From: Hyaloperonospora brassicae
Lineage: Eukaryota > Oomycota > Peronosporomycetes > Peronosporales > Peronosporaceae
Direction: 5' to 3'
Length of the DNA stretch: 64,000 nt
Assembly (NCBI GenBank): GCA_947650285.1
Contig: CANTFL010000756.1
Coordinates: 1 to 64,000 of the forward strand
The position numbers and the translations under genes were made by a program. The notes below the pieces were generated by a model, which worked only from the letters and a program-made list of their open reading frames with translations, made no database searches and was not told where the DNA came from. Shown piece by piece: positions 1 through 8,400 of the stretch; the first letter of the stretch is position 1; each line of letters opens with the position of its first letter.

Positions 1-352
1 ATCGGTGCGCCGACAGACGTACACAAGGCAAGCGAGGAAGCGTAGATAAGGTATAAGTAGAAGTGTTATATTAATATAATTAAGTCTTTTATCCACTGTC
101 TCTCTGTTTGACTTAACTTAACTATGCTAATATAACTGTAGTGTATGGTGACGTCTCGTCACTACTCATTGCGCGCGTCTTGCGGCGATTGGTGGGTTGA
201 TATCATCACGATATCAACCAATGAGCAGACTCTTTGTTCGACCCATCAATATCACCACTTTGGTGATATTGTTCAAAGAACATTCAACTTCATATTCTTT
301 ATTCTCACTTTCTTTAAAGTGACAATTCCATGTAACGGGGTGCCCCGTTACA
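1..352 (-). repeat. Gypsy LTR, minus strand, cut by window edge
   Basis: The reverse complement of this segment matches 2339-2690 at roughly 98% (about eight differences by eye). Its LTR 5' end is at 352, where the terminal TGTAACGGGG and the adjoining CCCCGTTACA form a palindrome at 331-352. About 39 bp of the LTR 3' end lie outside the window. The minus-strand sequence just upstream of position 352 is not purine rich, so this is not a 3' LTR preceded by a polypurine tract. It is either a solo LTR or the 5' LTR of an element extending leftwards. Similarity to the 2339 LTR implies recent amplification of the family. Confidence 0.85.
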
Positions 353-1179
353 TGAGGTCTGGTAAGTATTTTCGGGTCCGCAAGTCAATATGTATGTGAA
401 TATCACCGTTTCAGCAACGCTAACATAAGCAGATGTCAAGATACTGCTATCCTTATCTTACGACTCCTTGTATCACATCGCAATCACTGGGATGCACGAG
501 CAAATGTTTCTTCTACAGTAAGTCGAGATAAGCATGCTCTATAATATCATCAGGCAAGGGTCAGTAAATGGTAGATAAGTCTATGACAACACTCGTTTAG
601 TTATCAACATTACTGTAATGCAATTTAGACTGTTTCATTGCGCAATATTCCACTGGATTAGCCTCCGTAAGTTTGTTACGGTCATGCATTAACGTTTTTG
701 TCAGTGTAAGTATATCTTATCGCATTACATTATGCCATGTCAATTCGACCTCTTACGGCTATAACATGCTTCTATGCCGCTTAGTGGTGACTTCAAAGTC
801 AAGGACCGCGGTACAATCCCGCGAATTGATTAAGGCATCCTCAGGCATCGCTTAACAAATGCGAAGGTAACGTTGTAAGGTACAACATCGCTCAGTACTA
901 GGAAGATATATTCCTGCAAGTTTTCCCACGTCAAGATACCATCTTGTACTGTAGAGTAGACACAACAATAGATGATGCAGTAGGTATGAGGTTTTACTCA
1001 TTGTATTTGTCACAACATTGCCGCTTATGATTGAATCTTTACTGTTCGTCTGGAAAAGCAGTAACATATCTCTCCGTGGCTCTTACAGATAATGCAATGC
1101 ATCGTTTATGTTACACCAATACCACCTTCTATAAATCGCGTGTGCATCCGAGATCAGCCAAATGATCCTAAACACTTCT
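353..1179. other. Intergenic stretch without recognised feature
   Basis: Lies between the minus-strand LTR and the deleted Gypsy copy. Only short, unrelated open frames are present on both strands and none shows a recognisable domain. No RNA gene or repeat was seen. Confidence 0.5.
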
Positions 1180-1248
1180 TATAACGGGGCATCCCGTTAC
1201 ATGGAATTGTCATTTGATAGATAATGACATTAAAATATTACGTTGAAT
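1180..1248 (+). repeat. Truncated 5' LTR
   Basis: Begins TATAACGGGGC with the family hairpin (GGGGC-AT-CCCGTTACAT) and stops at 1248, where internal sequence starts. It is clearly less similar (about 75% by eye) to this element's own 3' LTR than that LTR is to the inverted copy at 1-352. The two ends therefore come from different subfamilies. Confidence 0.75.
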
Positions 1249-1478
1249 AGACGGATTGCAAGTTTGCTATCGCGTCACGCATCTCAGCCGAGATGTGTGC
1301 CCTTCCCCAGGGCGAACTTAGGTTATACACGTCCCTATGTGCACGCTGCGAGTTGTCAACACAACTCGTACAAGGGTTTCTCCACGTGAGGCAAGGAATG
1401 TCTGCCTCACTCGACAAACAGTGCAACTGGTACCTAGCACCGGTTGGAGTTCGCCTTTCGAAACTGAGAAGTGTCGTC

Positions 1479-2207
1479 TCAAGTTTCTTGAGGCCACCCT
1501 TCTCGTCCAAAACTCTTTACATTACGGACGAACGCGTTCCACGCAGCCAAAAGCGAGGCTTTGTCACGCTTTTGGTTGCTGTTGTACCATCGATGTCTAA
1601 GAAAGACATCGAGATAAAAATCTTCTTCAGCGCGAAAGTTCTTCGCGCTGGAACTCAAGCCGTGAAGCTCAGTCGCATCGAATAAGGGTATTCGATGGTG
1701 TTGGCCTGTCTCGTGAGACAAGCTATTGATGAGCCGTTCGAGCAAACGCCACGGATTCGACTCATCACGCTTCACAGTGGTACCCTTGTCGGTACCACGG
1801 CTCCCAGATTGACGACGTCTCACGCCATCGTCATCACGCTCGAGCGAAGAGGCACGAGCCGGCGGTGGTAAGGAGTAATATGCCTCACCACCCTGATCAT
1901 CGTCATCACTGCCGAACATACTGTGATGCGAATCACGAGTCCGTTCGTTCGGCAGTGGCCTTGGCGAACACCGAGGCGTCGCCTGTGATCGAGACGTCTC
2001 TGGAGTATTGCTCGAGTCAGACACGTCTGACTCGCCAGAATAGATGACCTCAACGTCGGGGTCATCATGCGCACGCGTTGAGATACCGCGTGCATCTGCA
2101 GCACCTGTTGCTGCAGGCGAAGAAGGAGCAGTAGACGACGAATCGTCTGCCGCAGAGGCTGGCACAGCACCGGGCTGTGCGGGTTTTGAGTCACCTCGCA
2201 TAGACAT
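1479..2207 (-). CDS. Antisense ORF of Gypsy element, intact copy
   Basis: A 242-codon ATG-initiated ORF running opposite to the element's own transcription direction and starting 132 bp inside the 3' LTR. The N-terminal half is Ala/Ser/Pro rich and acidic (Asp-rich stretch around residues 48-60, with VEVIYSGESD). The C-terminal half is more globular, with RHRWYN, QKRDK and AAWNAFV motifs. A second copy occurs at the same place in the complete Gypsy at 25535-26240 with conservative substitutions, so the protein sequence rather than just the DNA appears kept. I do not recognise the family. Antisense ORFs between pol and the 3' LTR are known from some plant Gypsy lineages; homology to those is not claimed. 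Confidence 0.6.
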   Translation of the reverse strand: MSMRGDSKPAQPGAVPASAADDSSSTAPSSPAATGAADARGISTRAHDDPDVEVIYSGESDVSDSSNTPETSRSQATPRCSPRPLPNERTRDSHHSMFGSDDDDQGGEAYYSLPPPARASSLERDDDGVRRRQSGSRGTDKGTTVKRDESNPWRLLERLINSLSHETGQHHRIPLFDATELHGLSSSAKNFRAEEDFYLDVFLRHRWYNSNQKRDKASLLAAWNAFVRNVKSFGREGWPQET

Positions 2208-2327
2208 GTTAACTATGCGAGGTCAAGCGCAAAGTGAATGGAACGGACCCAAAAAAGTGCTCCCTGTCCCAATGGTGGCCAACGGGTGGCCGCCATATTA
2301 TCGATAGTCACACAATGACTATCAGTT

Positions 2328-2338
2328 AAGGGGGGTGA
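2328..2338 (+). promoter_or_regulatory. Polypurine tract of deleted Gypsy copy
   Basis: Purine run AAGGGGGG-TGA immediately before the 3' LTR, the position where plus-strand DNA priming occurs in LTR retroelements. Confidence 0.6.
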
Positions 2339-2729
2339 TGTAACGGGGCACCCCGTTACATGGAATTGTCACTTTAAAGAAAGTGAGAATAAAGAATATG
2401 AAGTTGAATGTTCTTTGAACAATATCACCAAAGTGGTGATATTGATGGGTCGAACAAAGAGTCTGCTCATTGGTTGATATCTTGACGATATCAACCCACC
2501 AATCGCCGCAAGACGCGCGCAATGAGTGGTGACGAGACTTCATCATACACTCAGTTATATTAGCATAATTAAGTTAAGTCAAACAGAGAGACAGTGGATT
2601 AAAGACTTAATTATATTAATATAACACTTCTACTTATACCTTATCTACGCTTCCTCGCTTGCCTTGTGTACGTCTGTCGGCGCACCGATACCCTTGCGTT
2701 AAGTTCACGCAAGGGTGTGCCCCGTTACA
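2339..2729 (+). repeat. 3' LTR of deleted Gypsy copy (391 bp)
   Basis: Starts TGTAACGGGGCACCCCGTTACA (a near-perfect palindrome) and ends CCCCGTTACA at 2729. Just before the end lies a stem formed by ACCCTTGCGT and ACGCAAGGGT. It is nearly identical in inverted orientation to 1-352. Confidence 0.9.
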
Positions 2730-3365
2730 CCTCACCTTATATTCACAATGTCAGACAACAATGCTGAGTCCGAGCTATGGAATGTCCGCGTTTGATGGGC
2801 GTGACGAGGAGTGCGGTACGATCGATAATGTCAGTGCAATGGAATTTAACCTATAGTACTTTTTTACGGTCGCTAAGTTAAGGTTGCAAGATCAAAATCA
2901 CATTCCATTCGTACGCTACGATGTGTCTTAATGGACAGTTTAACTTTGCTTAATTAGATCGGGCTGCATTATCTTTATTCGGGGAGCCATAATATGACCA
3001 TCATCAAAACGTTTTGCGATTATACTACCACAAAAGTCGATTTGAGAGCTCTTATCGTATGCATTCACAAAAGATACTTAAGAGTGACATGGACGGATGT
3101 GTTCAACTGTTACGTTATATGAGCCGATAGGCTTCCTAATGACATTTCATATGTTAAACTTGACTCTTACAAGTTTACCCTTTACGGTTGTGATAAATAT
3201 AAATAAATTGTACCTTTGCGACTATGGTATGAATTTGCACTCCTATTTTCTCTGTCTAATCTACAGCTTTCCTGACGTCAACATACTACCAGAAATAAAC
3301 CAAACAGTGGACTGATGCTATTAAATCGAAAAGACAATGACCCATGTTGTTGCTGATCTTAGCCG
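2730..3365. other. Spacer between Gypsy copy and effector gene
   Basis: AT-rich sequence with only short open frames (for example 3097-3315 on +) that show no domain. It presumably carries the 3' flank of the minus-strand effector gene. Confidence 0.5.
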
Positions 3366-3386
3366 AGCAACTTCGACGAAGTTGCT
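3366..3386 (-). terminator. Palindrome overlapping effector stop codon
   Basis: A 21-nt perfect odd palindrome (arms AGCAACTTCG and CGAAGTTGCT around a single A). It overlaps the TAG stop of the effector ORF at 3385-3387. It could fold at the start of the 3' UTR. A function in termination is only a guess. Confidence 0.35.
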
Positions 3387-3837
3387 ATTCTAAATGAGGC
3401 TGTGGAGGCGCCGGTACTTGAACTAAGTTCCCTTCTCCATCTCTTGCAATGAAGATCGCATTCTTCCTTAAATTCGCTTTATACCGTTCTTTACTTTCTC
3501 TCTCTTGGATTAGGCGATCCTGCTTATATTGTTGCTTCAGATTGCTTAACATCGACTTGACCTTGAACCAGATTGTCTTCTTCTTATCGAAGGCCTCTTC
3601 CACCACTTTGCCCGTTGACGCCCCAGCTTCTTCCCACCCTCCTAGCGCCATCCTCTCTTCTGGCGCGTGTTCATTCGAGTCGCCGAGTCCATATAGCACA
3701 CGTTTGCTGTCTCGGTTATCCGGCGCCGCAGAGGTCAGGTCCGGCGTCGTCTCCGTTTCACCAGCAGGGACAGCGAGAGCGTTGCATACAGCAGACATGG
3801 TTAGCAGTTGCACAAGCAGCAGATAAGACTTCACCAT
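3385..3837 (-). CDS. Candidate secreted RXLR-like effector, 150 aa
   Basis: From the ATG at 3837 the protein opens with a hydrophobic signal-peptide-like segment (residues 1-20, MVKSYLLLVQLL then a small-residue CNA/LA cleavage region). A short acidic, Ser/Thr/Pro-rich linker follows, with RVLY at 46-49 and EER at 60-62. The spacing matches oomycete RXLR-dEER host-translocated effectors, but the fourth motif residue is Tyr instead of Arg, a degeneracy known in downy mildews. The C-terminal region (about 85-125) is Lys/Arg/Gln-rich and probably helical, beginning with an IWFK patch. An upstream in-frame ATG at 3942 would add 35 residues and bury the signal peptide, so I prefer 3837. No introns are evident. 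Function and host target are unknown. Alternatively it is an ordinary small secreted protein. Confidence 0.65.
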   Translation of the reverse strand: MVKSYLLLVQLLTMSAVCNALAVPAGETETTPDLTSAAPDNRDSKRVLYGLGDSNEHAPEERMALGGWEEAGASTGKVVEEAFDKKKTIWFKVKSMLSNLKQQYKQDRLIQERESKERYKANLRKNAIFIARDGEGNLVQVPAPPQPHLE

Positions 3838-4210
3838 TCGGATTGGCGATAATAGGTGCGAAATAAACGGAGGAGAACGAGCAGTGCAAAGCTGAGGTAT
3901 GCGACGCAAATTTGGAAATGAAGCTGAAGAAGTAGGTCTCATTGCAGATCTTTACGATGACTCGAGGTGCTAGGTTAGATATAGAAGAAGCCTGTGTCCA
4001 GTCCGTGATATCTAGGGTTCAAGCTCTGTACCTCGTCGGATTTGAGTCTGCACATGCAGTAACGGCCCAGTTCGTGCAGTACATTTCCGGATGCGGTCCA
4101 GATTCCACGCTGCTTCAACCTGTGCAGCCGGTATGTAAAAATATGTGGGAGCCGCGGGAAACTGTCGAACTCTCTCCGCCAAATCCCAGAGTACAGATCA
4201 GATGCGCAAG
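3838..4210. other. Upstream region of effector gene
   Basis: Presumed promoter and 5' UTR side of the minus-strand effector. The plus-strand open frame at 3942-4364 crosses this area but shows no domain. No core promoter motif was confidently identified. Confidence 0.4.
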
Positions 4211-4350
4211 ACAGATTACCCTGAATGGGTGGCTAATTATCGGGATAAATATACGACAGAATACTCCTGTTCAGTGGCTAATTTTCCAGAATGATAGACG
4301 ACAGGACACTCTTGATGGGTGGCTACGTATCCTGATTTATATACGCCATG
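4211..4350 (+). pseudogene. Decayed 45-bp tandem repeat encoding a 15-residue Trp repeat
   Basis: Three copies with an exact 45-bp period: the TGG/GTG/GCT core lies at 4226, 4271 and 4316. The first unit reads DYPEWVANYRDKYTTE in the frame starting at 4214. The second unit (VANFPE followed by two stops) and the third (a stop, then WVATYPDLYT) keep the same frame and pattern with nonsense changes. This is what a tandem-repeat protein gene looks like after inactivation. The frame is closed upstream by a TAA at 4136. I do not recognise the family. Confidence 0.55.
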
Positions 4351-5424
4351 CGAGAAAAAATTAGCAATCGTCGAAGAGTATACGGTCTGAAATGTAATGA
4401 CATAAACGAAAGTAGCATGTACAAAGGCCGCAATCATTCGGTAATAGCCAGACAACGAAACTTTGGCGTAGGCATACAAAGGATGACAGCATTATCGTGA
4501 TGACCCCTGGTGTCTGCGTTTGTACGAATACAGCTATACCACCACCACGTCAGTGTCCACATGTTTTTCGACGGAACCCTAGACTTCCCAAATAAGGCTA
4601 ATCGAGCATCCACGGTCAGAGACTAGTACCTCTTAAGGCTAGTCAAAATCTGGTCCTCTTCCCTAAGACAGGACGCACTCCCCTTAGAGTGCCTTTATTG
4701 AAGGGTATAGGTCTTCTCTCAGCTGCACGTGCCGCGGGAGGCGACGCAGCGTGCGACTCGAACGGGAATCGACCGGCCGACATCCCGCGGCACGGGAAGC
4801 GCCAACAGGGAGCGACATCCCCTTGTCTGCGTTAGTTCCTACTCTTCACCATTTGCCTCTCCTCGCGCCAACTCGTTCGCTGCGCGCGACCACACTCCCA
4901 CGATGTCGGCTTTTTAAATGAACGTGGTCATCCTGTTGAGCTTCAGTACCGGTCGCTTATGCAAGGTGAGCACCAAGCAAATATATTCTTCGTCTAGCGG
5001 TTCGACCGGGCGTGTCTGTATTAAATTGTGCGCTGGATCGCCCCGAAGAGCAGACCAAGTCGACCACCACGAGCGGCCAGGGTTTGCGTCAAGATGGCAC
5101 TCTAGCAATTCTCAAGTGGAACAGGCCTTCTAGCCATGCGTCCTCTGTTCTATGAAGCAGATTGACGCGCGGGCGGAGCCTGACCATCCGGCCATGAGCG
5201 CTCGCACAGTTCTAACCTCGAACTAGGTCAACGTTCATTCTCACATGCCCTTCCGGAAGTGTCCCCGTGGCGTCTGGAGTATCGAGCCAGCCAAGTGAGT
5301 AACGCATTAGGAAAAAATTCGTGTCACGGTAGATGACCGAGGTGGTGATCATAAAACATACAAATTGAGCAGTATTAGGTTGACACAACAGACAGGCTAA
5401 CCCCTCTCTACCGATCGACATGAT
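4351..5424. other. Spacer, no confident gene
   Basis: GC-richer than its surroundings near 4730-5200. Short open frames exist on both strands (for example 4914-5108 on -, 64 codons, and 4918-5133 on +). They overlap each other and have no recognisable domain. The stretch may be relic transposon sequence. Confidence 0.4.
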
Positions 5425-5441
5425 TTGCAGAAGCTCAAGGT
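5425..5441. repeat. LINE target-site duplication, left copy
   Basis: TTGCAGAAGCTCAAGGT, identical over 17 bp to 14251-14267. It flanks the 3' end of the minus-strand LINE. Confidence 0.9.
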
Positions 5442-5472
5442 GGAGGAGTTTCATGATCATCTATTGACATAT

Positions 5473-8400
5473 TTAATGTGGACAAGAGGTCTGAAAAATC
5501 CTGAGCCAGGATATGAGCGCCGGTCGCGGCAGCGGATCGTGGCTGACACCCGCGTAGGGCGGGTGTCCACGGGGCTCTTGAATCAGAAGTTCAAGACAGG
5601 CATGAAGTCGGGCCCCTCGTACGGCCGTAGCCGCGGCTCGATGCTCGCGTATTGCAATTGCCCGTAGCTGGCGAACACCGCGTGTCCAGTACATTTGGAC
5701 ACTTGCGGATGGAGTAGTCACGGCTCCTCTAAAGACCGCCGAGTTCCGCTCGGTCCACAAATGTTCTTGGCAGATGGAGCTTAATATGAACCAGATCCGT
5801 TCGAATTCTGTTGCTGCGGCGTCAGAGTCATCTTGAAAACGGCTTTGCAACCGCAAACTCAGCTGACGTGGAATGGGCGGGGCTTTGCGATTGGCGCAGT
5901 GCTGAAAGAAGGTGGAAAGAACTGCGTTCGTCGCACCCCCACCGGTCCAGTGTCCTATCAAGTGACACCAACACGCTTGCGCGATTGGGCACTCCCAGAA
6001 AATGTGCGCCGCTGTCTCTTTGCGTCCCCGGCAGTGCAGCACCGTACGACAACTGTTGTCCAGCGTGCGACCGGCATGGTATAGATTTAGCTGCTTTGTC
6101 GCGATACGATAGCATGTCCAGACTTGATACTCCGTTAGCCCGTTTGCGTGTTTCCAAACTTGGGAAGGCGTTTGATTTGATGCAGCTGACTGCCAACTAT
6201 TCGATACCGCCTGCGCGTCATAGGCCTTCAACCAGGACTGGAGGCCAGGGTGCAGAAGGCGTTTATGAACGTGAAACGCTTGCTTCATAAGCGTTGTCCA
6301 CACATCTACATTGGCCACCGTCTCTGGCACACTCCAAGGGAAACGGTGAAGCTCCGGGTGGGCATGAAACACCAAGGTACGATGGTACGAATGCTCCCAG
6401 TAGTTAGACACTTGCTGAGGCGACCCCCGTAATTCTGGTAAATTCCCGTCAATCGACCAATGGATTCCATTGACATCTTGGCGGAGGCGAATCGCCGAGT
6501 TCGCGGACTCGACAGGGTCCCGACAGGACCCGACAATTAAATCAGCTCGCACCCGGGACCATTTATAAGCGCGCCGAAACGGCGGTGGATGACGTAAGAC
6601 GAGCCCGGGCTCTACCGGTCCCGCACCGACAGCAAGGTGGGGTGACGAGAGCAGGATCGAAGTCGCCCAACGTTGTAATTTACAATGCATATGCCGAGAC
6701 GAAGTACCGCCGAGAGACGGGAACGTAAATTGAAATTCATGTGACCCCAGTCGCCGAATGCACAGACTGCGCAGTGAACATGGAGGTATCCGGGCATATT
6801 TGGCCCGCTCTAGGGGCTTGCCGTCTGGCCCTTGAATCCAAGGATTGCCATCCCAGTGAAAGCGGCCCCAGAAAGCGGCTAATGTATCCATCCGGTGATC
6901 AGCAACAGCGGGATGGTCAGGAAACGTTTGATGGTATGAAATTAACCATTCGTCACCGTCCCACTGACTGCTCGCCCCGACAGACATACGAGCGTGATGC
7001 GCGTCCAATCTGGCCCGAATCGACAGCACTTGTTCAGGGGAGGGTGCTAGGAGCCGTTCGAGATCCTGCGCCAGAGAGGAACGACCAGGTCCTCGCCTGA
7101 TGTCAAACGTTGTTGAAGCAGACGGATGGAGCGCCGGGACGAGAGCCGATGTGGAACCTCCCACGCTATATGTCCAGCGCCGCCACGCTGTAAAATATTT
7201 GTCATGCGGCTGCGTTAGCCAACGCAACGCGTGCTTCGTCCGCTGAGTTTTGACGGCTACTTCGAACGAGGCCAGACCAACCCCGCCTGCCTTCTGGGGC
7301 GTAAAGAGGAGACCCGGGTTAATTTTGTGCCGACGTACGGCAGGCACAGAAGCGTGCGCCCACAGGAATTGGCGGTACAGCCGAGATATCTCCGTTCTCG
7401 CCCAGCTCGGCACATCGAAGACGGCCGCGGTGAACAGGATAGCCGGTAAAATGATCGCGTTAAGAATGAGGACACGATTTTGCACACTAGTCGCTACTTT
7501 CGCTGCAGTGAGAAGCCGCCGACGGATTTTCTGAAGCCGAAGCGCCCAGTTTCGATCGAATAATGCCCCTGTCCCCACTTCGTACCCCAGGTATCGCGTT
7601 GTCTCTCTGTGTTGTAAGACTGAGATGCCACCATACTGGTGTAGCCTGATAGCCGTGTTTAAAAAAATCAATTTGCTCTTGGCAGGCTGGGCATGAAGGC
7701 CCGAGAGTTGTCCAAATCTAGAGACTAGCTCCAACGCAGGCGCCAACTGATTGGCATGCTCAAGGAATATGGTGGAGTCGTCCACAAACGCGGAGAATGT
7801 ATGCACCACCTCGCAGGCCCCGGGCACCGGAATACCCCGGATGGAGGGCGCCTGGTGAATAGCCAGCCCGAGTAATTCCACCACAAGTAGAAATAAAAGC
7901 GGTGCGAGAGGACACCCCTGACGTATTCCGGACCGGACAGGAACTGGTTCAGAAAGTTCCCCATTCACCAGAAACCGAGCGGTTGTTCCGGTATGCATCC
8001 GGGTGACGAGCGTAATAAACACTTCGTCAAACTGAAAGCTTCGTAATGCCGCGTATAGAAAATCTCGGTCCACAGTGTCGTACGCCTTGCGAAAGTCAAG
8101 TAAGAGAATAGATCGGCTTAAGTCGGCTGATAGATCCGCCCTCTCCTCCGCTGAAGCGAGTTGGGCAGTCATCATCATGACCAGTTTTTGCATTTGTCTA
8201 CCTCGAACAAAACCTTGTTGCGATTCCCCGATGAGTGTAGGTAAGACGCGCTGTAGTCGGGAGGCCAGCACTTTCGCAAAAATTTTGTAGCTGGTTTGGA
8301 GCAGAGAGATCGGCCTGTAGTCAAGTGCGTCCGGCGAATCACCCTTTTTCCGAAGAGGGATAATCATCGCTTCTAGAAAGGAAGGTGGCATAGGAGAACC

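Larger units (their letters stand above)
1180..2729 (+). mobile_element. Internally deleted Gypsy LTR element
   Basis: A truncated 5' LTR (1180-1248) is fused directly to the region that lies between the pol stop codon and the 3' LTR in the complete element at 19054-26812. The gag and pol region is gone. The internal part 1249-2338 aligns with 25278-26372, including the antisense ORF, and ends in the purine run AAGGGGGGTGA before the 3' LTR. The deletion junction shares the dinucleotide TA with both parents, as expected for microhomology-mediated loss. No matching target duplication was found on the two sides. Confidence 0.8.

Noticed and set aside
1293..1685. 130-codon plus-strand open frame
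   Set aside because: It overlaps the antisense ORF and Gypsy untranslated region, and no counterpart frame is conserved in the second copy.
3942..4364. 140-codon plus-strand frame upstream of the effector
   Set aside because: Runs over the decayed 45-bp repeat in a frame other than the one showing the conserved Trp pattern; no domain.
5811..6290. 159-codon plus-strand open frame inside ORF2
   Set aside because: Antisense shadow of the LINE ORF2 C-terminal region.
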